Of a stretch of 64,000 nucleotides of DNA, positions 56,242 to 64,000 are shown in pieces (position 1 is the first letter of the stretch; each line of letters starts with the position of its first letter). The notes below the pieces were generated by a model. That model had not been told where the DNA came from, ran no database searches, and saw only the letters and a list, made by a program, of their open reading frames with translations. The stretch spans positions 3,025,001-3,089,000 of the forward strand of contig BSDZ01000004.1 in NCBI GenBank assembly GCA_030268105.1, in the 5' to 3' direction. This DNA is from Volvox africanus. Its lineage: Eukaryota > Chlorophyta > Chlorophyceae > Chlamydomonadales > Volvocaceae. A program made the translations under genes and the position numbers.

Positions 56242-56955
56242 TGTTGTACCTCTTCTTCGTGTTTGCTCATAAGTATCTGCACGTCTGAAGGCTTTCGACA
56301 CCAATGCGCGAGCACTTGCAGGTACAGCAAGGCAAACGCGAGCAAACAGAGACAGCGGAAGACTTAAAGACAAGAAGAGATATAACTTACAGTCTTACAG
56401 ATCGAAGCGGTGCAATGGACGTAATCGCCGTCAGCGCCTGAAGCAAGCAATCATCACGCGGCGGTGAATAGCGAAGTTTAGGCTTAGCTCGGGCTAAGTA
56501 GAATAGCGTATAGCAATAATAATAGCGTAGAACACACGAGTGTTCTCCGGTATCGAATGTCTCACCTTGCTTAGCCGTCCTCGCATCTGTTATACTCGTA
56601 GCATCGCGATGCCATACGATTTAGGAGGCCGATCCTAAGTGTGACAACCCTACTGCGTAAAGGCTGTAATGAAGTAATATTATATCAGATAATATTACTT
56701 ATCGTTTCGTAGCACGAGCATAATGCGCACTTCAACGATTCGGTATTTTATGCATGCTAGGTGGATTTGCCATGATGCGATGTCGCGATGGATAATGATA
56801 ACATGCCAAATGCATATATAAATGTATGTGAATACATCTATATCATGCAGGTTCATTCATATGTAATAATCATTCGTGCGTTCATCAAGATAACACTTCG
56901 CCTCGTAGGGTCGCATCGACCTACGCATCGGCGGGAAACGAACCGTAGCACAACA
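56242..56955 (-). repeat. TE11 5' LTR with about 123-bp deletion
   Basis: 714 bp. Compared with the 3' LTR it lacks about 117 bp (matching about 50009-50123, including the CCGAATA palindrome) plus a few bases near 56620. GGTAA follows. Confidence 0.93.
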
Positions 56956-57988
56956 GGTAACACCCGCGGTTCAAGAACCCGTCGGAATACCGGAGGTAAT
57001 GAAGTTGACTATCCCCGTGCCCAAGCTCAATATTTCCGCTGATGAAAAGGCAAAGAATTCAGGGCATAGTGTCGCGAATAGGACACGAGCTTACGTTCGC
57101 GATGCTAGGCAATATCTGCAAGCGGTACACGGCGGGGGATGTGACTCTATTAAATGCCTGTTCGTTGGGAATACCCTCGAGGGTGCCGCAAAGGATTGGT
57201 ATGACGAATGGACCACCGCTAAAGGCAAGTACACGTTTGATAACCTGATGGATGCACTCCTCGCTCGCTTTGCTACGGAAGTTTGCTCGCGTAGCAATGA
57301 GGCTCGTAAGACGCTGGCACAAGGCACGTACCATATGCGTCCACACGAGACCGTTCCTGCTTATCAGTCCCATTTCGAGGCACTGATAACCCCTATCGTT
57401 AACTTTCCTGAGGAGGATCGTATCTTCTGGTTTCATCGTGGTCTCACTGAATCCCTTGTGCGATGGTGTGCCACTGATCTCAGTGGGATTCCATTTCAAT
57501 CTTATGATGCCTTAGTAGCTTTTGCTAGAGGTGCAGAAGTTCGGAATTTGGCTGGAAAGGACGCTAAGCAACTAAATCCTCATATTCACGCGATGCAAGC
57601 GCAGGAACCACCTTCGGAATTGACGCCGAAGGACCAGGGTTCCGATCGTCAACGCCCCGCGGCGACCGTGAATACCGTTCGGAAGGAAAGACGGTATGAT
57701 ATTCGTGGACGCCAAAGCCCAAGTAATCGTGGGTCCACGGGAGCTGGGCCGAGCTCGGGCCATGCAAAAGGAAAGCGAAGGGGGAGCGCGCCGTCTGTAG
57801 CTGCAATGCAGAACGCGGCTCCTAGTGTTAAGAAGCCCCGGACGGACGACCCATATATGCAAAAGTGGGAGTGTCGACGGTCGGAGTTTGATCGTCGAAA
57901 GTTCGCTAATCTTTGCTTGAGGTGTGCGGGAGAGCACCCTACTCGCGACTGCCCTCTGTTACCACCTTTCGTACCCAAGACGACTTAG
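56956..57988 (+). pseudogene. gag: GB Gag, N-terminally interrupted (probably TE9)
   Basis: Open gag from the TE11 junction to TAG at 57986-57988; first Met at 56999. Capsid motifs YVRDARQYLQAVHGG and FVGNTLEGAAKDWY, basic linker, and knuckle CLRCAGEHPTRDC (CX2CX3HX4C, as in GA). Its upstream part lies at 49546-49582, and its 5' end is probably TE9. It is the only long GB Gag in the window and shows clear divergence from GA. Confidence 0.9.
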
Positions 57989-58027
57989 GAAGTTGCCCGG
58001 GATGTGGAGGAAGGGACTCCTCCCGGG
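57986..58027 (+). promoter_or_regulatory. GB gag-pol UAG site with downstream stem
   Basis: UAG, 7-nt spacer, CCCGGG (57996-58001), 20-nt loop that can form an inner GGAG-CTCC pairing, CCCGGG (58022-58027). Pol continues in frame with conserved LAR/VAR and PPGI residues. Confidence 0.6.
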
Positions 58028-59091
58028 ATTGAAGAAAGTGAACGTGGCCGCTGGCCGTCGTTGTGTCCGGCTCTGTTACCTTCCGTCTTTGGACAAATAG
58101 AGCGGGTTATCGGACGACGTTTTTCGCTCGACGGACGCACGGGACTAAACCACTTTGACCCGCTGTGTAATTTATTTGCACCGCGCTGTCCTCTTTCTTT
58201 CCTCGATTTATCTGGCCACGTTACGCTTTTTATCCCTTCATCTTCCCGTGAGTTGTGCGAGCAGCTCACCAGGTATAAGAGGTACTGCCGTTAAAATCCG
58301 GACACCACAGCTTGTGTATTAATTCCCTCTTTTAGCCAATGTAAGGTGGCGTCTCTGTTGGAGGGTATGCAATGTGTCCTCCGATTCGAGTCGGGCACCG
58401 CTTTGTTTAACGGTGTAGATGTGACAGGTAAACTGACGGTACTGCCTAAACTATCTTATACTGCTGAAGTTTGGTTTGAGGTCCCTCTTTTGAGTCCTAC
58501 CAGGTTCGAACCTGCTATAGGATCACTTTTGCTTTCCGCGGAGTCGACTCCAACAGGAAATTGTGTTCCTACTATCAAAATCGGCCTCGGAGGTCGACTG
58601 ATGAAGGCGCTCGTGGATACCGGCGCCAGCGATGACTTCATCTCGGCAAAGGAGGTGAATGTTTTGGGGTTGACCCCTCAGTCGTCTGATTGTGCACAGG
58701 TTACCCTCGCTGATGGAGGTAAGCATCCCATTGTGGGCAGGATCACCCTGAGCCTATCGATAGGCCCTCTGCGTGTTAGGGCCCAGCCGTATGTGCTACA
58801 AGGTCTCTCGGAGACGGCACAGTACATTTTGGGTACCACGACATTACGACAGTACCGCGCGCGCATCGATATGGAGTCCACCACACTTAGTTTGTGCAAA
58901 GGGAACCTATCGACTAAGGTACCTTTCCTGTCGTACCAAGATGTCACACCAGAGGAGGGCGGAACTGTTGCGGAGCCTGAGGTTAATTTCGCTTTGGCGG
59001 CGATCTTCAGCGGAAATGAAGAACCCAAGATAATTGGGCGCAAAGAAACTGATCGGATGATACGGAAAGGCGCCCATGTGTTGCTTGTGAG
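57989..59091 (+). pseudogene. pol: GB Pol N-terminus: MTase-like domain and protease, one stop, cut by TE12
   Basis: Same frame as gag. MTase-like domain ([27 protein letters not shown]) with TAA at 58292-58294 replacing CAA. Protease [10 protein letters not shown] near 58615, then linker to RKGAHVLLV, where TE12 is inserted at 59092. The rest of this Pol is not in the window. Confidence 0.9.
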
Positions 59092-59916
59092 TGTTGTACC
59101 TCTCGTTCGTGTTTGCTCATGAGTATCTGCACGTCTGGAGACTATCGACACCGATGCGCGAGCACTTGCAAGTACAGCAAGGCAAGCGAGAGCAAACAAA
59201 GACAGCGGAAGACTTCAAGACGAAGAGAGATATAACTTACGGTCTTACAGGTCGGAATGATGCAATGGACGAAATCGCCGTCAGCGCCGGAAGCAAGCAA
59301 TCATCACGCGGCGGTGATTAGCGAAGTTCAGGCTTTAGCTCGGGCTAAGTAGAATATCGTATAGTAATAGTAATGTAGAACACACAAGTGTTCTCCGGTA
59401 TCGAATGTCTTGTCTAGCTTAGCCGTCCTCGCATCTGTTATACTCGCAGCATCGCAGTGCCGTACGATTCACATTAGGAGGCCGATCCTAGATGTGACAA
59501 CCCTACTGCGTCTAGGCGATGTCTACGCATGATAACGTATAAGCCTTTCCGGCATTCGCATGATGCAAGGGTCCGGATAACGATATCCGGTTGCAGGGCA
59601 TGCATCGCGACGAGTGCGGCGCTCTCAACGTGTGCTTTAATGAAGTAATATTATATCAGATAATATTACTTATCGTTTCGTGGCACGAGCATAATGCGCA
59701 CTTCAATGATTAGGTCATTCATGCATGCTAGGCGGATTTGCCATGATGCGATGTCGCGATGGATAATGACAACATGCCAAATGCATATATAAATGTACAC
59801 GAATACATTAATATCATGCAGATTCATTCATATGCAATGTGTTCATCACAATAGCACTTCGCCTTGTAGGATCACATCGACCTACGCATCGGCGGAAAAT
59901 GAACCGTAGCACAACA
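59092..59916 (-). repeat. TE12 3' LTR (GA)
   Basis: 825 bp, TGTTGTACC to CACAACA on the plus strand. The PPT is at 59917-59931. Confidence 0.94.
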
Positions 59917-59975
59917 ATTATCCCCCCTCCCGTATGCAGCGTCCTCGCTGCATCATACAGCATCGACTGCAGGGG

Positions 59976-62900
59976 TCATTGGGCTTGTGTGGCACGTTTG
60001 CGGGCTTCTTCGAGCAGGGGTTTCATGTCCTGTGAGAAGTTGCGTGCCGGTTCCCATGAGTTGTGCTCGTCGGTATACCCTGTCCACTTAACCAAGTACT
60101 CGTGTACTGTTCGCTTACGTCGGTGTCGGCCCACACGACGCGCGCGATAATCTAACACCCGCTCCACATCGTAAAACTTCTGTTTACCAGCGATCCAGGT
60201 CTCGGGAACTGGTTCGATCGCTGCGGGGGCGTTAGCAGGCTCAGGGACGGGTTCCGTACTACGATACGGACGAACAAGCGATACGTGAAACGTGGGGTGA
60301 ATGGTCATATCAGTGGGCAATGCAAGCTCCACAGCCACATTCCCAACCATGCGCACGACAGGATACGGACCAATCCAACGGGGTAAGAGTTTTCGGGATC
60401 CGTCGGCCAAGGAACGCAAGTTCTTGGTGCTTAGCAACACGAGTTGCCCCTCCGAAAACGTCACATCCTGCTTGGATTTGTTATAGTATTCCGTCGTTCG
60501 TTGCTGCGCCGCGTCCAAACACGACTTCGCGTCTGTGATTCGGGACATAAAAGACTTGGCAAAAAGTTTAGCAGCAGGCACGTTCACTTCCAACTCACGC
60601 CACACGGGTAGCGCGGGATGAAACCCGTAGTTAAGAAAGAACGGACTTTTGCCTGTAGAGCGGTTAACAGCGTTGTTAAGCGCGAATTCTGCCGCAGTCA
60701 AATATGTATCCCAAACGAGTGGTGTGCGACCAGCATAATTGCGCAACATATCACCCAACGTGCGGTTTGTGCGTTCGGTTTGACCATCAGTCTGCGGGTG
60801 ATACGCCGTGCTCAGGTTGACGCGCATGCCAACTAGTTTGCAGAGCGCTTCCCAAAACTTAGACGTGAACTGTCCACCGCGGTCCGAGATCACATTTTTG
60901 GGAATCCCGTGTAACCGAACCACATTATCGAAAAACAAACGTGCGGTTTGCTCAGCCGTGCAGGATGATGTGCATGGTGCTAGGTGAACCATCTTAGTCA
61001 GACGATCGACCATTACGAACACCGCATCGTATCCCCCCTCAGTTTTGGGCAGCGCGACTACGAAGTCCATGGAAACACTTTCCCAAGGCGCATCCGGGAC
61101 AGGCAACGGTTGCAACAACCCATGGCCCTTACCGGACAAAGCCTTATTGCGCTGGCACAGACTGCATGTCTGTACGAAGTTCGCCGCATCGTTAGCCAAA
61201 CGAGGCCACCAAAAGGAACGTTGCACCAAGTCGATCAATCGCTTGCTACCAGGGTGTCCTGCTAACGGGTCCTCGTGGAACCGCGCAAGGATGTCGTAGC
61301 GTAGCGCGTCGTCGTTCGGAACGACGATTTGCGTAGCTGCACCCTCCGTCCGTAGCCAAAGGCCATTCTGCTTGCGAAGGTTTTCTACATTAGCCGGGTC
61401 CGCGAACCAGGCGTCTGCGTTGTAGGCAACCTTCAACCGCTCCGCGAGGTCCGTCGCGATCGGTACCTCCTCGCTACGCGGCCGCACGACGGGCGCTGCC
61501 AAAATTGCAGCGTGTAGCGACGGATGTCGACTGAGAGCATCGGCAATATTCAATTTACCAGAAATATACTCCCAGGTGCAGTTGAACCTAGCTAGATATT
61601 CCATCCACCTAGCTTGACGGCGGTTCAACGTCGGAACGCTTTGCAAAAACGTCAGGGGCTTATGGTCAGTCTTTAAAGTAAACGGGCGTCCCTCGAGGTA
61701 ACAACGCCATTCCTTTAAAGCATGCAGCACAGCCAGAAGCTCCTGTTCCCCGGTGGTGTAGCGAATCTCCGCACCAGAAAACTTCTTACTCGTGAAGGCG
61801 ATCGGTCGCCCTTCCTGTAACAATACAGCGCCGCTTCCAAATATTGAGGCATCAGACACTACCTCAACACGAAATGGCAACGAGTAATCAGGGAATGCAA
61901 GGGTGACATCTTCGGCAACGATTCGTTTGAGCTCTTCGAATGCCCGCTGGCATTGCGACGTCCACGATTCGAGCGAAACGAAAACGCCTTTGCGAGTTAA
62001 GTTAGTAAGCGGGGCCGCAATGATAGAATATTTTTCAATGAACTTCCGGAAATAATTGGTCAAGCCAAGGAACTTACGCAGCTCCGTGAGGTTCTGAGGC
62101 GCGGGCCAATCGCGAACCACGGCGACCTTCCGCGGGTCCATCTTCACACCGGTGGCCGACACAATGTGGCCCAAATATTCCACCTGAGGCTGCGCCCAAA
62201 AGCATTTGGCGCGTTTAGCAAACAATTGCTCCCGCCTCATAACGTCGAGCACGAGCCAAAGATGCTCCAAGTGCTCCTCGCGCGTTTTAGAATATACCAA
62301 GATGTCATCCAGGTAGCAAACAACGAACCTGTCGATAAACGGCCTAAACATTCGGTCCATAACCGCCTGAAACGTCGCAGGGGCATTAGTCAAACCAAAT
62401 GATAGGACCGTATACTCAAAGTGACCAAAGGGCGTCCGAAAAGCGGTTTTCGGGATATCAGAGGCAGCGATGCGAATCTGATTGTAGCCCTGTTGTAAGT
62501 CAATTGAGGAAAAATAAGCCGAGCCCTTCAGCTTATCCAACAGGTCGTCAACGCGTGGCAAAGGGTAGCGATTTTTCACCGTATTCGCATTTAACCCCCG
62601 GTAATCGATGCACATGCGCAAGGTCCCATCCTTCTTACCGACAAACAAAATCGGTGCAGAATACGGGGATGTGCTGGGGCGTATCATACCCTTCGCGAGC
62701 AAATCCGTCACCTGGCGCTTCACCTCGTCCAGTTCCAATGGACTCAACCTGTACATTGGCCGGGCCGTAGGCTGCGCTCCAGGCATGAGAGGGATTGTGT
62801 GATCAACAGGACGCATAGGTGGTAGGCCAGGGATATCTTTAAAGACGTCCTCATACTGCGACAGTAGGGCCTCAACCTCAGGATCCGCAGAAATCTGCGC

Positions 62901-64000
62901 GGTGGTGACACAACAGCTCACCCGCGGCCTTAAAAGCAGTCCGTGGGCACCCTTCCGTAACAAACGGACGGCCTCCTTACGCCCGACTAGCTCTGGTTCG
63001 ATTCGCGCGGCCATTGCGGTCACAGCGAAATTAACCATAGGCACCGCCTCAGTTTCGCCCTCCTTTGGTGTGACATGTTCGAACGACAGGAAAGGTACCT
63101 TAATCGACAGAGTACCCTTGCACATATGCAGGGTTGCGGTCTCCATGTCGATGCGCGCGCGGTACTGTCGTAATGTCGACGACCCCATTATGTACGGTGC
63201 AGTCTCTGCTAAGCCCTGCAGCACGTACGGCCGGGTCACAACACGCAAAGGGCCTAACGATAGGCTAAGGGTAATCCTGCCCACGATGGGATGCTTACCC
63301 CCGTCAGCAAGGGTAACCTGTGGACAATCAGACGACTCTGGGGACAACCCCAGCGCATTCACCTCTGCGACAGAGATGAAGTCGTCGCTGGCACCGGTGT
63401 CAACAAGTGCCTTCAGAGTACGGCCATTCAAACCGATCTGAACCACAGGGACACGGTTATCTACGAGCGACTGCCCAGCAGACAACGTCAGTGCACTTAA
63501 GGCGGGTCCGTAACCAACGGCACCCCCATCAGGAGCTTCGTACCAAACGTCAACCGAGTAGGATAGGTGTGGCCACGGAGCCAGCGTACCCTCCCGATCC
63601 ACACCATTAAACAAAACGGTGCCCGGCTCGAACCGGTGGACATGCCGCATACCCCTTAACGATGCCTCTGCCTTGCGCCGACAGAAAGCGGGAAGTAAAA
63701 CACATGCGGCCGTGCCTGGATATTGACGCCTACACCTCCTGTATATGGCCAACTGTTCCGACATCTCACGCAGAGACGAGGGGATGAACAAAACCACGTG
63801 GTTAGACAGATCGATAGACGACAGGGGAGGGCGAGGTGTAAACAAATTACACAACGGGTCGAAGCAGAGAAGTCCCGTGCGTCCGTCAAGCGTGATGCGT
63901 CGCGCAATGACTCGCTCGATGTGTCCAAGTACACAAGGCAACAATGCCTTAACGGCTGGCCGTAAGGATGACCACCGACCACGCGTTAGTTCAGAAATCC
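59976..64000 (-). CDS. pol: TE12 Pol polyprotein, complete from its first Met, open to the window edge
   Basis: 1322 codons from Met at 63944 to the stop at 59976-59978; the frame is open upstream to 64000. The gag UAG would lie about 37 bp beyond the edge. All catalytic residues seen in TE10 are present: DTGA, YLDD, RNase H D-E-D-D, HHCC, DD35E. The TQTC-type finger Cys is intact and there is no R-to-C change in RT. GPY/F and chromodomain are present. Of the three open pol frames in the window, this one shows the fewest suspicious substitutions. Confidence 0.93.
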   Translation of the reverse strand, partial: ISELTRGRWSSLRPAVKALLPCVLGHIERVIARRITLDGRTGLLCFDPLCNLFTPRPPLSSIDLSNHVVLFIPSSLREMSEQLAIYRRCRRQYPGTAACVLLPAFCRRKAEASLRGMRHVHRFEPGTVLFNGVDREGTLAPWPHLSYSVDVWYEAPDGGAVGYGPALSALTLSAGQSLVDNRVPVVQIGLNGRTLKALVDTGASDDFISVAEVNALGLSPESSDCPQVTLADGGKHPIVGRITLSLSLGPLRVVTRPYVLQGLAETAPYIMGSSTLRQYRARIDMETATLHMCKGTLSIKVPFLSFEHVTPKEGETEAVPMVNFAVTAMAARIEPELVGRKEAVRLLRKGAHGLLLRPRVSCCVTTAQISADPEVEALLSQYEDVFKDIPGLPPMRPVDHTIPLMPGAQPTARPMYRLSPLELDEVKRQVTDLLAKGMIRPSTSPYSAPILFVGKKDGTLRMCIDYRGLNANTVKNRYPLPRVDDLLDKLKGSAYFSSIDLQQGYNQIRIAASDIPKTAFRTPFGHFEYTVLSFGLTNAPATFQAVMDRMFRPFIDRFVVCYLDDILVYSKTREEHLEHLWLVLDVMRREQLFAKRAKCFWAQPQVEYLGHIVSATGVKMDPRKVAVVRDWPAPQNLTELRKFLGLTNYFRKFIEKYSIIAAPLTNLTRKGVFVSLESWTSQCQRAFEELKRIVAEDVTLAFPDYSLPFRVEVVSDASIFGSGAVLLQEGRPIAFTSKKFSGAEIRYTTGEQELLAVLHALKEWRCYLEGRPFTLKTDHKPLTFLQSVPTLNRRQARWMEYLARFNCTWEYISGKLNIADALSRHPSLHAAILAAPVVRPRSEEVPIATDLAERLKVAYNADAWFADPANVENLRKQNGLWLRTEGAATQIVVPNDDALRYDILARFHEDPLAGHPGSKRLIDLVQRSFWWPRLANDAANFVQTCSLCQRNKALSGKGHGLLQPLPVPDAPWESVSMDFVVALPKTEGGYDAVFVMVDRLTKMVHLAPCTSSCTAEQTARLFFDNVVRLHGIPKNVISDRGGQFTSKFWEALCKLVGMRVNLSTAYHPQTDGQTERTNRTLGDMLRNYAGRTPLVWDTYLTAAEFALNNAVNRSTGKSPFFLNYGFHPALPVWRELEVNVPAAKLFAKSFMSRITDAKSCLDAAQQRTTEYYNKSKQDVTFSEGQLVLLSTKNLRSLADGSRKLLPRWIGPYPVVRMVGNVAVELALPTDMTIHPTFHVSLVRPYRSTEPVPEPANAPAAIEPVPETWIAGKQKFYDVERVLDYRARRVGRHRRKRTVHEYLVKWTGYTDEHNSWEPARNFSQDMKPLLEEARKRATQAQ

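Larger units (their letters stand above)
49583..56955 (-). mobile_element. TE11: full-length GA element, minus strand, intact gag and pol frames
   Basis: 7373 bp with TSD GGTAA at 49578-49582 and 56956-56960, inserted in GB gag. The gag and pol frames are both open, making it the most complete element in the window. The LTRs are unequal (837 and 714 bp) because the 5' LTR lost about 123 bp. Confidence 0.95.
59092..64000 (-). mobile_element. TE12: GA element, minus strand, partial (runs off the window)
   Basis: 3' LTR, PPT and pol; gag and the 5' LTR are beyond 64000. Inserted in the GB pol linker, with GTGAG at 59087-59091 the expected TSD. The pol frame is fully open, so this may be a functional copy. 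Confidence 0.93.

Noticed and set aside
1..64000. CRISPR array or prokaryotic operon
   Set aside because: All repeats are LTR or element copies with TSDs, there are no short regularly spaced repeats, and the genes are chromodomain Gypsy polyproteins typical of eukaryotes.

Overview
The whole window is a pile of nested LTR retrotransposons of the Ty3/Gypsy (Metaviridae) superfamily with C-terminal chromodomains (chromovirus-like). I see no host gene, tRNA, rRNA or CRISPR array. The host is therefore a eukaryote with a repeat-rich genome. Candidate introns of about 71 bp and near-balanced base composition would fit a protist such as an oomycete or an alga, but nothing here fixes the species. 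All LTRs begin TGTTGT and end ACAACA or a close variant, and insertions make 5-bp target-site duplications (TSDs). Four related families can be separated: GA (LTR about 824 bp), GB (about 815 bp), GD (413 bp) and GF (a GB-like LTR with a divergent leader and gag).

Layout. 1-1482 and 8952-12039: TE1, an old GB copy (+), split by TE2, a full-length GA copy (1483-8946, TSD GCAGT). 12040-12403: scraps of a GA-like gag and LTR. 12404-18176: TE3, a GD copy (-) with a truncated 5' LTR. 18177-32127: TE4, a 5'-truncated GA-like copy (+). Its 3' LTR is split by a solo GB LTR (TSD TACGG), which is itself split by TE5, a GA copy (-, 23686-30963, TSD GTTGG). TE4 lies in the leader of TE6 (-, 32128-33052), which lies in a GB pol scrap (33053-33404). 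33405-35119: TE7 (GF, +), interrupted by TE8 (GB, -, 35120-38097), in turn interrupted by TE9 (GB, +, 38098-39548). 39633-49545: TE10, two GA units in tandem sharing one internal LTR. 49546-49582 plus 56956-59091: GB gag and protease, probably the rest of TE9, interrupted by TE11 (GA, -, 49583-56955, TSD GGTAA) and TE12 (GA, -, 59092 to the window end).

Each element encodes Gag (capsid-like domain, basic region, zinc knuckle) and Pol. Pol contains an extra N-terminal domain that looks like a degenerate DNA adenine methyltransferase, then aspartic protease, RT, RNase H, integrase (HHCC, DD35E, GPY/F) and a chromodomain. TE11, TE12 and the first TE10 unit keep complete pol frames. The other copies carry stops, frameshifts or deletions.

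Three features recur across families and go beyond a routine Gypsy annotation. First, gag and pol share one frame, split by a single UAG at all eight visible junctions. A potential stem with some compensatory change starts exactly 7 nt after that UAG, which suggests programmed stop-codon readthrough. Second, the leader between the primer-binding site and gag holds a tiny conserved ORF whose last codons overlap a candidate splice donor. A 71-72 bp intron then leads in phase to a second conserved exon, which suggests a spliced leader protein or Gag extension. Third, the LTRs contain a series of short palindromes, one of them with compensatory substitutions between families.
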